Source of the DNA: Bacteroidota bacterium
GTDB lineage: Bacteria > Bacteroidota > Bacteroidia > Chitinophagales > LD1
Assembly: GCA_018267365.1 (NCBI GenBank)
Contig: JAFDYQ010000022.1
Coordinates: 1-64,000, forward strand
Length of the DNA stretch: 64,000 nt
Direction of reading: 5' to 3'
In this document: one piece after another, positions 49,806 through 58,653 of the stretch
Layout: every line of letters starts with the position of its first letter
Numbering within the stretch: the stretch's first letter is position 1
Program-made: the position numbers and the translations under genes
The notes under the pieces: model-generated
Told to the model about the DNA's origin: nothing
The model's input: only the letters and a program-made list of their open reading frames with translations
The model's database searches: none

Positions 49806-50606
49806 ATGATGAGAAAATGCGCCCTGTTTATTCTGGCTCTTATCCTGCTAGGCTCGACGGAGACCCTATCTGCACAAAAAGCAGATAGCCCTAAAATGCA
49901 GGCGCAGAAGGACTATATGTTTCGCCGCCAGATGGTGGGGGGGCTGCGCCTCCAGTCTACGGGCCTTGGCTTTTACCTTCAGTATGGCCTTATCAAGAAT
50001 ATCTATAAGACGCACCTTTTCATGCTGGAATATGAGTGGCATATAGACTATCGCGACAAAAAAAGTAAGGCATATCCGGTCTATACGGAAACGGGAAGGG
50101 ACTACTACTTTGGTGTGCAAAATAAGTTTCACGAGATACGGCTATCATACGGTTTTGAACGTGCCATAGCAGATAAGGCCATACGCAATGGAGTGCGCCT
50201 CAGTTGGGAGGGTTTTGTAGGCGGCGTGCTGGGCCTTGCCAAGCCATATTATCTTAATATAGATTATCCTAATGATGATCCTGCCACCCGCGGGCAGTTT
50301 CCTGTGATCGTTGTATCTCAAAAGTACTCTGAGGCCACCAAAAACGTTTTTCTGGATCGCAATGTAATTGATGAGGCGGCACCGATATCCAAGGGTCTCA
50401 GTGAAATGAAGCCTATTTTGGGTGGGCACGTACGCACGGGTCTCAATTTTGACTGGGGCTCGAGAGATGCATTTGTCAAGGCTATAGAGGCCGGCGTTTC
50501 ACTAGACATTTTCTACAAAAAGATCCCTATCTATGTCAATGAGCAATCCAATCATTTCCTGTTTCTCGGATTGTATGTTTCCTTCCACATGGGCAAGCGC
50601 TGGTAG
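49806..50606 (+). CDS. Secreted beta-rich, probably outer-membrane protein
   Basis: 266-aa protein with signal peptide (MMRKCALFILALILLGSTETLSAQ). The mature part has alternating hydrophobic strands and Tyr/Phe-rich segments (GGLRLQSTGLGFYLQYGLIKN), and ends in YVSFHMGKRW, an aromatic C-terminus like many outer-membrane barrels. The family is not recognised. TAGATTTG, a -7 box-like sequence, ends three bases before the ATG, so the message may be nearly leaderless. Confidence 0.75.
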   Translation: MMRKCALFILALILLGSTETLSAQKADSPKMQAQKDYMFRRQMVGGLRLQSTGLGFYLQYGLIKNIYKTHLFMLEYEWHIDYRDKKSKAYPVYTETGRDYYFGVQNKFHEIRLSYGFERAIADKAIRNGVRLSWEGFVGGVLGLAKPYYLNIDYPNDDPATRGQFPVIVVSQKYSEATKNVFLDRNVIDEAAPISKGLSEMKPILGGHVRTGLNFDWGSRDAFVKAIEAGVSLDIFYKKIPIYVNEQSNHFLFLGLYVSFHMGKRW

Positions 50607-50612
50607 GCTTTC

Positions 50613-51635
50613 TCAGATAGTCCAGGTCGTGACCCCTATATTGGTAAAGGTATAACGCATCACTTTCCCACCCAGTTGATTGAGTGCTGATATCACGTTA
50701 TACTTGGCTGTATATGGTGCATAAAACATCATAAACCCACCACCTCCGGCACCGCTCACTTTGCCGCCTGTAGCCCCGGCATTCATAGCTGTCTCGTAGA
50801 TAAAGTCCAACTGAGAATTACTGATGCCTTCAGCCATTTGTTTCTTATGCTGCCAGCTCTCGTGCAGTATCTCACCTATACGGTCTACCTCACCGCGCAG
50901 TAGTACCTCCTTCATACGAATGGACTGCTCTTTGAGCTGATGCATCGCCTCGATAGATTTTTCATTTTTGCTGGATACATTTTCGCGTTGCTTCTCTATG
51001 ATAGAGGAGGAGAGGCGCGAAGTCTCTGTAAAGAACAACACCAGATTATTCTCCAGCTCATGCAGCCACTTTTCTTTCACACGAAGTGGATTTACTATCA
51101 CCTTGTCATTGGCCATAAACTCCATATAGTTCACCCCGCCAAAGGTCGCAGCATATTGGTCTTGCTTGCCCCCGGCCATACCGAGGTCCTCTCGCTCTAT
51201 GCTATAGGCCAGGTGTGCTATGTCATACTCGCCTAGCGGCAGCTTCAGCCACTCTACAAATGCGCCTATGATAGCTACCACCAGTGTAGAAGAAGATCCC
51301 AGCCCGGAGCCCGGAGGAGCATCTACAAAAGTAGTAAGCTCAAAAGATAAAGGCTTTTGAGTAAAGTCCTTTACGATACGGTTATAGATGCCTTTAGCGA
51401 GATCCAGATGGCCGTCTATCGGCAGCGCCGCAGCCATATCGTGTACATAGCGCTCATCACGGTCGGTGGCTATGAGGGTTATCTTACCATCGTCTGTGGG
51501 ACGTATGGTGGCATAGGCATACATTCCGATGGTGGCATTGAGTATAGCTCCGCCAAACTCATCCGAATAAGGGCTCACATCTGTGCCGCCCCCGGCCAGT
51601 CCGAGTCGCAGCGGCGCTTTGCTTCTTATGATCAT
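50613..51635 (-). CDS. GHMP-family sugar kinase (HddA-like)
   Basis: 340-aa cytoplasmic kinase with the three GHMP motifs: RLGLAGGGTDVSPY at the N-terminus, PPGSGLGSSSTLVVA near residue 105 (ATP loop) and GATGGKVSGAGGGGFMMF near 290. The closest type is D-glycero-alpha-D-manno-heptose 7-phosphate kinase, which makes GDP-heptose precursors for surface glycans; fucose or other sugar kinases are alternatives. It is convergent with the gene before it and followed by a strong terminator on its upstream side. Confidence 0.85.
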   Translation of the reverse strand: MIIRSKAPLRLGLAGGGTDVSPYSDEFGGAILNATIGMYAYATIRPTDDGKITLIATDRDERYVHDMAAALPIDGHLDLAKGIYNRIVKDFTQKPLSFELTTFVDAPPGSGLGSSSTLVVAIIGAFVEWLKLPLGEYDIAHLAYSIEREDLGMAGGKQDQYAATFGGVNYMEFMANDKVIVNPLRVKEKWLHELENNLVLFFTETSRLSSSIIEKQRENVSSKNEKSIEAMHQLKEQSIRMKEVLLRGEVDRIGEILHESWQHKKQMAEGISNSQLDFIYETAMNAGATGGKVSGAGGGGFMMFYAPYTAKYNVISALNQLGGKVMRYTFTNIGVTTWTI

Positions 51636-51683
51636 GGTGCCGAAGATAAATAATTATCCAAACGGATACTTTTTACACTACAA

Positions 51684-51721
51684 ACAAACAGCCCTCTCAG
51701 ATTCCTGAGAGGGCTGTTTGT
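51684..51721. terminator. Strong bidirectional terminator
   Basis: A 17-pair perfect stem (ACAAACAGCCCTCTCAG and its complement) with an ATTC loop. It lies directly after the T9SS protein gene at 51740-52738 on the minus strand. Confidence 0.85.
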
Positions 51722-51739
51722 AAAAAGTACTATCGATGA

Positions 51740-52738
51740 TTACTGGATAGATACGCGGCGGTTGATAGTGCCGGTCGCTGTCTTGATATTTACGATATAG
51801 ATGCCTGGCGCTACACCGCTCAGGTCGAGTGGCTTATTGTATACTGATACTGCTTTTTCAGATGTCTCGTATACCTTGCTGCCAGTGATAGATGTCACAG
51901 AGATAGCTACGTCAGATGCGGACTCCATGTTGAATGCTACATTCACTTTACCGAAAGATGGGTTAGGGTAAACGCTCAGTTCAGAGACACCAGAGAGGTC
52001 ATGCATACCCGATGGCTGTACGCATGTAGCTACAGTTATCCAGTTACCCGGGTTGCCTTGAGATATACTATCCAATTGCAGAAAGGCACCAGAAGCACCC
52101 AGCCACGCACGGCCATTACCAGTAGAACCATCTGTCGTCAATACGACAAGAGTGTCACCAGTTACTCTAGGTAGCTTGATCATTACAAAAAAGTTTTTGC
52201 CGGGAAGTACAGCTTGATGAGTAAAGGTGAAAAGACCAGCGCCTTGATTTGTGATGATGCTGCCGGTAGTCACTGTAGATGAGTCAATTGCATTACCTGG
52301 GCCGTAGGTGCCAAAGTAGCTTGTACCTGTGGAGTCGTAAACATACGCTGTTACCGGCAGGGTGGAGTCCGATGCGTTAGCATTGAGCCTTACCATACCA
52401 AAGAAGGCGATCGCTGCTGTAGCATATGAGTTAGCAGAAGTTACAAAGCCTTCACCCACGTGTGTGATCTGAAGTGAGCCAGCAGGGCCAGCATAGAGAC
52501 CGCCATTGCCATCAGCGTAGCCTACATTAGGAGAGTCCAGTGGATAGACATAGGCATTGGAATCTGCTGTGGCGAAATCTACATTGAAAATAGTGTCACA
52601 TGACAAAGCCCTGGAGCCATTATTCCCTGATGGAGCGTGAACTGTGACAGCTACTTTCACCGGATGCGATATTGCAGTACCTGCAATGGCTCCTACAGTC
52701 AAAAAGCTACCTACTAATACAGTAAAAAGTTTTTTCAT
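51740..52738 (-). CDS. Secreted protein with T9SS sorting domain
   Basis: 332-aa exported protein with signal peptide (MKKLFTVLVGSFLTVGAIAGTA). The mature domain (about residues 45-245) is beta-rich with VYPLDSPNVGYADGNGG and no catalytic motif that I recognise. The last 75 residues (LSVYPNPSFGKVNVAFNMES...) form a type A T9SS sorting domain. It probably is attached to or released from the cell surface. The A/T-rich upstream gap (52739-52879) shows no further gene. Confidence 0.82.
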   Translation of the reverse strand: MKKLFTVLVGSFLTVGAIAGTAISHPVKVAVTVHAPSGNNGSRALSCDTIFNVDFATADSNAYVYPLDSPNVGYADGNGGLYAGPAGSLQITHVGEGFVTSANSYATAAIAFFGMVRLNANASDSTLPVTAYVYDSTGTSYFGTYGPGNAIDSSTVTTGSIITNQGAGLFTFTHQAVLPGKNFFVMIKLPRVTGDTLVVLTTDGSTGNGRAWLGASGAFLQLDSISQGNPGNWITVATCVQPSGMHDLSGVSELSVYPNPSFGKVNVAFNMESASDVAISVTSITGSKVYETSEKAVSVYNKPLDLSGVAPGIYIVNIKTATGTINRRVSIQ

Positions 52739-52879
52739 TAGTGTTTATTGTTTGTTTAGTAAATGTGACCCTAATATTATGAATAAAAACCCTAAGCATC
52801 AGCCTCTTTGGCCTAAATTGTTTTTTTTGTAGGTAAACTATGGTTTAAGGACACTTGTTTGTCATAGTATTGTCACAAA

Positions 52880-54010
52880 TCATAAAATGCCTGCTACTTT
52901 TTTGATGTTATCTACCATGGCCTGCCATGTATATTTTAATTTTTCACTTTTGATATTTTCTGAAAATAAGTACTCTTTGTGCTCCGTGTAGAAGCGACTG
53001 AGGTCAGCAGCTATCGCATCTGGCTCCGGTTCGCATACATAGCCTACCCGGTCATGGGGTACGATCTCCGGCAGTCCACCTACATTGGTCACCAGCATTG
53101 GCCGGTTAAAATGATAACATATTTGCGTCACACCACTCTGGGTTGCATGCTTATACGGCTGTACCACCATATCTGCGGCGCAGAAATAATACCGCACCAT
53201 ATCATCGGGTATAAAATCAGTGCGGAGTATCACTCTGTCCCGTATGCCGAGCTCATCTATCAGGTCCAGGTAGGGTTGCGAGTTATTATAAAACTCCCCC
53301 GCCACTATGAGTTCTACTCCTGTTTCTTTCACACGCGGGTCCGCCATAGCGCGTAGCAGTAGGTCCAGTCCTTTATAGTCGCGTATGAAGCCGAAGAAGA
53401 GAATATATAGCCCGTTCATCTGCAGCCCCAGTTTCTCTATCGCCTCCGCCTTATTTACTATCGGCCCAAAGTTATCATACAGCGGATGGGGTGAAAATAT
53501 TTTCGGCTTGCTGCTGTCAAATTTATTCAGGTCCTCCAGCACTGACCGCGACTGCGCTATGAATCCATCTACTGCGCCCACAAAGTACTTAGACAGCGCA
53601 AAGTCGCCAATGCGTTTTTCGTGCGGGATGATGTTATCTATGATCGAGACCACTTTCGTTTTCTTATTACCTCTCGCGATTCGCCCTATCGTACCCAGGC
53701 ACGGTGCCATGAATGGCAGCCAGTATTTGATGATTAGCAGATCAGTATTGAGCTTTTTGATCTCGCGGCCTACGCTCCACCAGTTGAGTGGATTGACACT
53801 ATTGATGCGCACATGGATGTAAAGATCATCAGGAGCCGGCTGATCAGAGTACTGCGTAGTACCGGGAAACAGGAAGTCCGGATACTGCAGGCTAAAGGTA
53901 TAGATGACCACCGAGTGCCCCTGGCGTATAAATTCGCGGGCCAGCCTCTCATTGTAGGCGGCGAGCCCCCCGCGCAGCGGGTGGGCGGATCCGAGTATGA
54001 CTACTTTCAT
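52880..54010 (-). CDS. Glycosyltransferase, GT4-like (GT-B fold)
   Basis: 376-aa cytoplasmic enzyme starting MKVVILGSAHPLRGG. The frame is open six codons further. The glycine-rich N-terminal loop GSAHPLRGGLAAYNERLAREF fits the acceptor domain. The donor domain has FFGFIRDYKGLDLLLRAM near residue 215, VVQPYKHATQSGVTQICYHF near 295 (E/DxxxxE-like region with Q) and VGGLPEIVPHDRVGY. The sugar and acceptor are unknown. It stands alone, with a T9SS protein gene downstream and tryptophan dioxygenase divergent upstream. Confidence 0.87.
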   Translation of the reverse strand: MKVVILGSAHPLRGGLAAYNERLAREFIRQGHSVVIYTFSLQYPDFLFPGTTQYSDQPAPDDLYIHVRINSVNPLNWWSVGREIKKLNTDLLIIKYWLPFMAPCLGTIGRIARGNKKTKVVSIIDNIIPHEKRIGDFALSKYFVGAVDGFIAQSRSVLEDLNKFDSSKPKIFSPHPLYDNFGPIVNKAEAIEKLGLQMNGLYILFFGFIRDYKGLDLLLRAMADPRVKETGVELIVAGEFYNNSQPYLDLIDELGIRDRVILRTDFIPDDMVRYYFCAADMVVQPYKHATQSGVTQICYHFNRPMLVTNVGGLPEIVPHDRVGYVCEPEPDAIAADLSRFYTEHKEYLFSENIKSEKLKYTWQAMVDNIKKVAGIL

Positions 54011-54189
54011 TGCAGTAAATGTATACAAACAAGGCTAATGTGTTTGGAGTCAGCCTGTGAAAATGTGCTAATATACGATGCCACACCTCCAGATGACCAA
54101 GATCATTGCCGGCATTGACTATTGCTTTTGACCACAGATTACCACATCATCTGATTATTGCCTAATCTTACCCCGCAAATACAATAGCA

Positions 54190-55212
54190 ATGAAAGACGG
54201 CGTCTACTACAGCGACTACCTCCAGCTCGATAAAATACTCAACGCACAGCAGCTCGAAAGCTCCAGGGGCGATAGCCAGGGTGCGCATGATGAGATGCTC
54301 TTCATAGTCATCCATCAGGCCTATGAGCTTTGGTTCAAGCAGATCCTCTTTGAGGTAGAGTCAGTAGCCAATATCATGGCCAAGTCTCACATAGCTGACA
54401 ATTCTCCTGATCTCTACACCGTGCATCATCGCTTGAAGAGGGTCGTCACCATCCTGCAATTGCTCGTAGGCCAGATCGACATCATAGAGACTATGACCCC
54501 ATTGGATTTCCTCGACTTTCGTGATCAGCTCCGACCGGCTTCAGGTTTCCAGAGCATACAGTTTAAGATACTGGAGGCGCTCCTCGGCCTCAAGATGGAG
54601 AACCGGCACGGTCAGGAATACTATATCTCCCAGCTCCGCCCCGAGGATGTGGTGAAGATCCGCGAGGCAGAAAAAAAGACATCCATGATTGTCCTGATCA
54701 ACCAGTGGCTGGAGCGTATGCCTTTCTTTGATGATCCTAAATACTGGGAGGGCAAAGACCAAAAGCAATTCTGGGACAAATACCGCGAGATATACGAGCA
54801 GAGCCTCAACCCCGCTGAGAGGAATAATATGCAGGTATTTGATCAGCTCCTAATGGGAGATGAACGCAAACCGGAATGGTCGCTTAGTCCGAGGGCTCGC
54901 CGCGCCGCGCTATTTATCATGCTCTACCGTGACTACCCGCTGCTGCAGCTACCTTTTGGCCTGCTCAATGTACTGCTGGAGATAGACGAGTGCCTCTCTA
55001 TCTGGCGCTACCGCCACATGAGCATGGTGCACCGCATCATAGGTATGCGCACCGGCACCGGCGGCAGCACCGGCAAGGACTACCTGAGCGGCGCGCTCAT
55101 GAAGCACCATATCTTCGCAGAGTTTGCAGGCCTGACTTCCTTCCTCATAGAGCGCGGCAAGTTGCCTAAACTGTCATCCGAGCTGCAGGCCAAGCTGGGA
55201 TACAGTCATTAA
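54190..55212 (+). CDS. kynA: Tryptophan 2,3-dioxygenase
   Basis: 340-aa haem enzyme that opens the indole ring of L-tryptophan to N-formylkynurenine, the first step of kynurenine breakdown. Characteristic sequences are YYSDYLQLDKIL, DEMLFIVIHQAYELWFKQ near residue 35, RLKRVVTILQLLVGQ, DFRDQLRPASGFQS near 115, WRYRHMSMVHRIIG with the proximal haem His near residue 280, and GTGGSTG near 292. The substrate residues fit bacterial TDO. No other kyn gene is in the window. Confidence 0.95.
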   Translation: MKDGVYYSDYLQLDKILNAQQLESSRGDSQGAHDEMLFIVIHQAYELWFKQILFEVESVANIMAKSHIADNSPDLYTVHHRLKRVVTILQLLVGQIDIIETMTPLDFLDFRDQLRPASGFQSIQFKILEALLGLKMENRHGQEYYISQLRPEDVVKIREAEKKTSMIVLINQWLERMPFFDDPKYWEGKDQKQFWDKYREIYEQSLNPAERNNMQVFDQLLMGDERKPEWSLSPRARRAALFIMLYRDYPLLQLPFGLLNVLLEIDECLSIWRYRHMSMVHRIIGMRTGTGGSTGKDYLSGALMKHHIFAEFAGLTSFLIERGKLPKLSSELQAKLGYSH

Positions 55213-55261
55213 GCTTACCACAATCAATACGGCATAAGCCAAGGAGACGAAGGAGGACAAA

Positions 55262-55299
55262 AATCTCTTTGCGTCCTCCGCGTTCTTTGCGGTGAAGAC
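55262..55299. repeat. Degenerate intergenic repeat (ctttgcgtcctccgcg type)
   Basis: ctttgcgtcctccgcgttc followed by tttgcggtg, related to the element at 160-190. Confidence 0.4.
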
Positions 55300-55796
55300 T
55301 AGAATTTTCTGGTAAATGGCAGCTCTTTTCTCATACGTATCATGAGCAGGATAGGTAGGAGTACGTATGGCGTATTGAGAGGAAGAAATTTGGCCGGATT
55401 CTGACACCTCCACTCCGGCTCGCCAAAAAACTCCACACCAAACACGATCACGCCAGTGATCACAGAGATGGCAGTACCATAGATGATGGCAGGCACCTGT
55501 ATCCTGTTGTAGCCTCGGATAAAGGCCCAGACCAGCACGAGGTAAAATGGTCCATATACAAAAGCCGATAGCCCGGTCACAAAACGCATCCAGATAGGCG
55601 GCGTAAGGAATAGCGGATCGCAATCTTTGGCATAGCCATAGTTCATCTGCACAAAGACATTTGTACTGTTAGGGTCCAGGTTGCCCAGTATGGTAGGCCA
55701 GAGGTCTGAGATCATAGAGGTGATGAAAAAGAGCGAGAACATCACGATAAAGAAGTAGTCAAACTTGCGCTCGCGGAGCGGGAGGTTATTAGTCAT
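55299..55796 (-). CDS. EXPERA-domain (TMEM97-like) membrane protein
   Basis: 165-aa protein with four predicted transmembrane helices. RKFDYFFIVMFSLFFITSMISDLWP and the later PIWMRFVTGLSAFVYGPFYLVLVWAFI are typical of the EXPERA/TMEM97 group (DUF2781), which includes sterol isomerase-like proteins in eukaryotes. The bacterial role is unknown. It is convergent with kynA and divergent from the SGNH gene. Confidence 0.75.
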   Translation of the reverse strand: MTNNLPLRERKFDYFFIVMFSLFFITSMISDLWPTILGNLDPNSTNVFVQMNYGYAKDCDPLFLTPPIWMRFVTGLSAFVYGPFYLVLVWAFIRGYNRIQVPAIIYGTAISVITGVIVFGVEFFGEPEWRCQNPAKFLPLNTPYVLLPILLMIRMRKELPFTRKF

Positions 55797-55855
55797 AACA
55801 GTGCGTTTAGCCGACCCAAATCAAATAGATATATTTGAATGGAAGAATAAAATGT

Positions 55856-56587
55856 ATGAAAAGCAAAGCAGTCTTCTTTGTGCAGATCTTTTGCATTGTG
55901 ATTTTCAGCGTGATATTTGCGCATGCTATCTATGCTCACCATCCATATCCAGTCAAAATGAGTACAACAAGCAAGACCATGCTCTGCCTCGGAGATTCAT
56001 ACACTATCGGAGAGTCAGTAGATGAAAAGGATAGATTCCCAAATCAGACAGCAAAGCTGCTGGAGAAGCAAGGCATTTATTTCTCAGCGCCTCATATCAT
56101 AGCCAAAACAGGATGGACCACTGATGAGCTGAAGCATGCGATAGCCGAGGCCAAAGTGACTGGTACTTTCGATGCCGTCACGCTCCTGATCGGTGTCAAT
56201 AATCAATACCGCAGTTATGATCATGCACAATATCGCCGCGAGTTTAAAGAGCTATTGGATATCGCGATAAAGTATGCCGGTGGCAATGCTGACCATGTAT
56301 TCGTCGTGTCTATACCGGACTATGGGGTCACACCTTTCGGTCACAATGATGCCAAGGGGCGTAGCGCAGACGCTATTGGCAAAGAAATAGATGAGTACAA
56401 CGCGATAGCAAGGGAAATCACTACAAAAGACAAGGCGCATTACACGGATATCACTCCTTTCTCAAAGAAAGCTGCTACTGATCCGTCTCTCATAGCCAAT
56501 GACAACCTGCATCCATCTGGTCGTATGTATGCCGGCTGGGCCCACCTACTGGAGAAAGAAATGCTAAAAGTCTACGCAACTCACTAA
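55856..56587 (+). CDS. SGNH/GDSL hydrolase
   Basis: 243-aa secreted esterase or lipase of the SGNH fold. N-terminal signal (VFFVQIFCIVIFSVIFAHA). Block I GDSYTIGES supplies the Ser nucleophile near residue 45, LIGVNNQYR is block III with Asn near 105, and NDNLHPSGRMY gives the Asp-x-x-His pair near 225. A TATATTTG -7 box at 55830-55837 rules out the earlier TTG at 55835, so the ATG at 55856 is used. The substrate is unknown. Confidence 0.88.
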   Translation: MKSKAVFFVQIFCIVIFSVIFAHAIYAHHPYPVKMSTTSKTMLCLGDSYTIGESVDEKDRFPNQTAKLLEKQGIYFSAPHIIAKTGWTTDELKHAIAEAKVTGTFDAVTLLIGVNNQYRSYDHAQYRREFKELLDIAIKYAGGNADHVFVVSIPDYGVTPFGHNDAKGRSADAIGKEIDEYNAIAREITTKDKAHYTDITPFSKKAATDPSLIANDNLHPSGRMYAGWAHLLEKEMLKVYATH

Positions 56588-58014
56588 GCCGCCGGTGGTG
56601 CCGGTGGAGTAGGAGTGTTGTTTGAGCCACCTTCACCTTGCGGGCGTGGAGGGCGTGGGCCGTTATGACGAGGCTTATTGTGGTGATGCTTTTGACCATC
56701 GCGCTTTTCGCCGCTACCGCCTTGCTGCCGGTTTTGATTTTGACCACCTCCATTGCCGCCGCCATGCTTGTGCTGACCGCTTCCGCTGTGAGAGTGCTTA
56801 TTGCCACCGTGGCGTTTCTGCTGCGGCTTGCCGGCACCGCGTCCACCGCCACCACTACGACGGATGCCCGGTGTGTAGGCTGGCCCCTCACCCAGAGCCG
56901 CAGGGATAATGGTCTTAGGTATCTCACGACCTATCAGCCGCTCTATGCTGGCAAAGCGCTGCTGGTCCATGTCATTGATCAGCGTGATAGCTGTACCTGT
57001 GGTAGCCGCACGCGCCGTACGGCCTATGCGGTGGATGTAGTCCTCACCATCTGGTGGTACATCATAGTTGATCACAAGGTCTATGCCCTCCACATCTATG
57101 CCACGGCTGAGGATGTCAGTACCCACCAGTACCTGTAGCTGTTTGTTTTTAAAGTTTCGCATGATTTCCTCCCGCTGCTCCTGCTCCAGGTCAGAGTGAA
57201 ATGCCTGCAGCGATGGGATGATACGCTTCAGTTCGTTGGCGAGCCTTTTTACGGTCTCCTTGCGCGAGCAGAAGATGATCACGCTCTTGTATTCCTTCTC
57301 CTGAAAGATATGCTTCAGCAGGCCAAACTTCTGATTGTCGTACGTCATGTAGGCCATCTGCAGGATACCATCAGCCGGCTTTGAGATAGCGATATTGATC
57401 TCTGCCGGGTCTTTCAGGATCTGATTGGCCAGTGTCCTGATCTTGGGCGGCATGGTGGCCGAGAAAAGGATCGTCTGCCTGTCTTCCGGCAGGTAGCTGA
57501 TGATGCGCACGATATCATCATAGAATCCCATATCCAGCATACGGTCTGCCTCATCCAGCACGAGGTGCTCCAGGTGCTTGAAATTGATGTCGCCTACGTT
57601 GAGCATAGACAGCAGGCGGCCCGGCGTGGCTATCACGATATCTGTACCGAGCTGCATAGCGCGCTTCTGCTGCTCCCATACTATACCGCTGCCACCGCCA
57701 TAGACTGTGATCGAGCTCACATTGATAAAGTAGCCCAGCGCCTCTATCTGCTGGTCTATCTGCAGCGCCAGCTCGCGCGTGGGCGCTATCACCAGCGTAT
57801 TGAGGTGGCGGTGGTCACTATTAACTATCTTATGCAGTATCGGCAGGAGGTATGCGGCTGTCTTGCCGGTGCCCGTCTGGGCGCAGGCTATCAGGTCGCG
57901 GTCATGCAGGATCACCGGTATAGATTGCTCCTGTATCGGGGTCGGCTTGGTATAGCCCATCGCAGAAAGGCCCTCTACGAGGTCCGGATTGAAGTTGAAA
58001 TCGTTGAATGTCAT
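56584..58014 (-). CDS. DEAD-box RNA helicase, RhlE-like
   Basis: 476-aa helicase. Motifs: F-x-F-N Q-motif region with GYTKPTPIQEQSIP, Walker A AQTGTGKTA near residue 48, PTRELA, TPGRL, DEAD near 155, SAT, and the C lobe with HRIGRTAR near 335. The tail from about residue 385 is rich in Gly, Gln, His and Pro and is probably disordered and RNA-binding, like RhlE-family proteins of cold-adapted Bacteroidota. It may unwind RNA in ribosome assembly or cold shock. Its stop overlaps by four bases the stop of the convergent SGNH gene. Confidence 0.9.
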   Translation of the reverse strand: MTFNDFNFNPDLVEGLSAMGYTKPTPIQEQSIPVILHDRDLIACAQTGTGKTAAYLLPILHKIVNSDHRHLNTLVIAPTRELALQIDQQIEALGYFINVSSITVYGGGSGIVWEQQKRAMQLGTDIVIATPGRLLSMLNVGDINFKHLEHLVLDEADRMLDMGFYDDIVRIISYLPEDRQTILFSATMPPKIRTLANQILKDPAEINIAISKPADGILQMAYMTYDNQKFGLLKHIFQEKEYKSVIIFCSRKETVKRLANELKRIIPSLQAFHSDLEQEQREEIMRNFKNKQLQVLVGTDILSRGIDVEGIDLVINYDVPPDGEDYIHRIGRTARAATTGTAITLINDMDQQRFASIERLIGREIPKTIIPAALGEGPAYTPGIRRSGGGGRGAGKPQQKRHGGNKHSHSGSGQHKHGGGNGGGQNQNRQQGGSGEKRDGQKHHHNKPRHNGPRPPRPQGEGGSNNTPTPPAPPAA

Positions 58015-58026
58015 GATGAATATGTT

Positions 58027-58413
58027 TTACCAAAGTATCTGAGCAGTGTAGTTTTGAAACTCCGGATCTTTGGTAATAATAGTAAGATTATGATTGATTG
58101 CCTGTGTTATGATTATTCTATCAAACGGATCACGATGATGCATGGGTAAAACTATGGTAGCAGTAGTATCATCAAAACTGATCGGAAGAATAGTAATATC
58201 ATTTTGGGCCAGTAGATATTTCAGATCCTGAAAGCTGATATTTAACGATAGCTTACCAATACTAATTTTGATCGCTATCTCCCACAAACTAACTATGCTT
58301 ACAAACCGGGAAGCATTTGGATCTTCTATTTCTTTTTGAGCTTTTGAAGATAAAGAGGGGCTGCCCTCCAGAAACCAGATCAAAGTATGTGTATCCAGCA
58401 GATAAGAAGCCAT
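58027..58413 (-). CDS. VapC-family toxin (PIN-domain RNase)
   Basis: 128-aa PIN-domain protein beginning MASYLLDTHTLIWFLEG. Acidic catalytic residues are Asp7, Glu in SLWEIAIK near 46 and Asp in DPFDRIII near 95, as in VapC endoribonucleases that cut tRNA or rRNA. Its start overlaps the stop of the antitoxin gene by one base. It sits next to a RhlE helicase. The target is unknown; initiator tRNA or 23S rRNA are the known VapC targets. Confidence 0.85.
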   Translation of the reverse strand: MASYLLDTHTLIWFLEGSPSLSSKAQKEIEDPNASRFVSIVSLWEIAIKISIGKLSLNISFQDLKYLLAQNDITILPISFDDTTATIVLPMHHRDPFDRIIITQAINHNLTIITKDPEFQNYTAQILW

Positions 58414-58634
58414 TACATATAGTCCTTTAGCTCTTCAGTCAATGGCTCATCCCAACCCGGTTTCAGGTCAAAAGTGCCTTTACCACTACCAAACTTTGGT
58501 TGTGGCTTTTTTGAGTTTACGGTAATGACTGGCTCTTGTATTTTTGACAACAAGAAGTCTATAAAATCAACAACCTCTGCCTTGAGATTTTCAGGCAGGG
58601 CCGAAATTTTAGAATAGATCAAATCGTTGTTCAT
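58413..58634 (-). CDS. DUF2281/VapB-like antitoxin
   Basis: 73-aa protein starting MNNDLIYSKISALP, followed by LKAEVVDFIDFLL, a DUF2281 helix, and an acidic C-terminus (WDEPLTEELKDYM) that would bind the toxin. The order antitoxin then toxin with overlapping ends is typical of VapBC operons. The open frame reaches a further ATG at 58661, but MNNDLIY is favoured. Confidence 0.82.
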   Translation of the reverse strand: MNNDLIYSKISALPENLKAEVVDFIDFLLSKIQEPVITVNSKKPQPKFGSGKGTFDLKPGWDEPLTEELKDYM

Positions 58635-58653
58635 TCTGCTAAGGTAGCACTTT

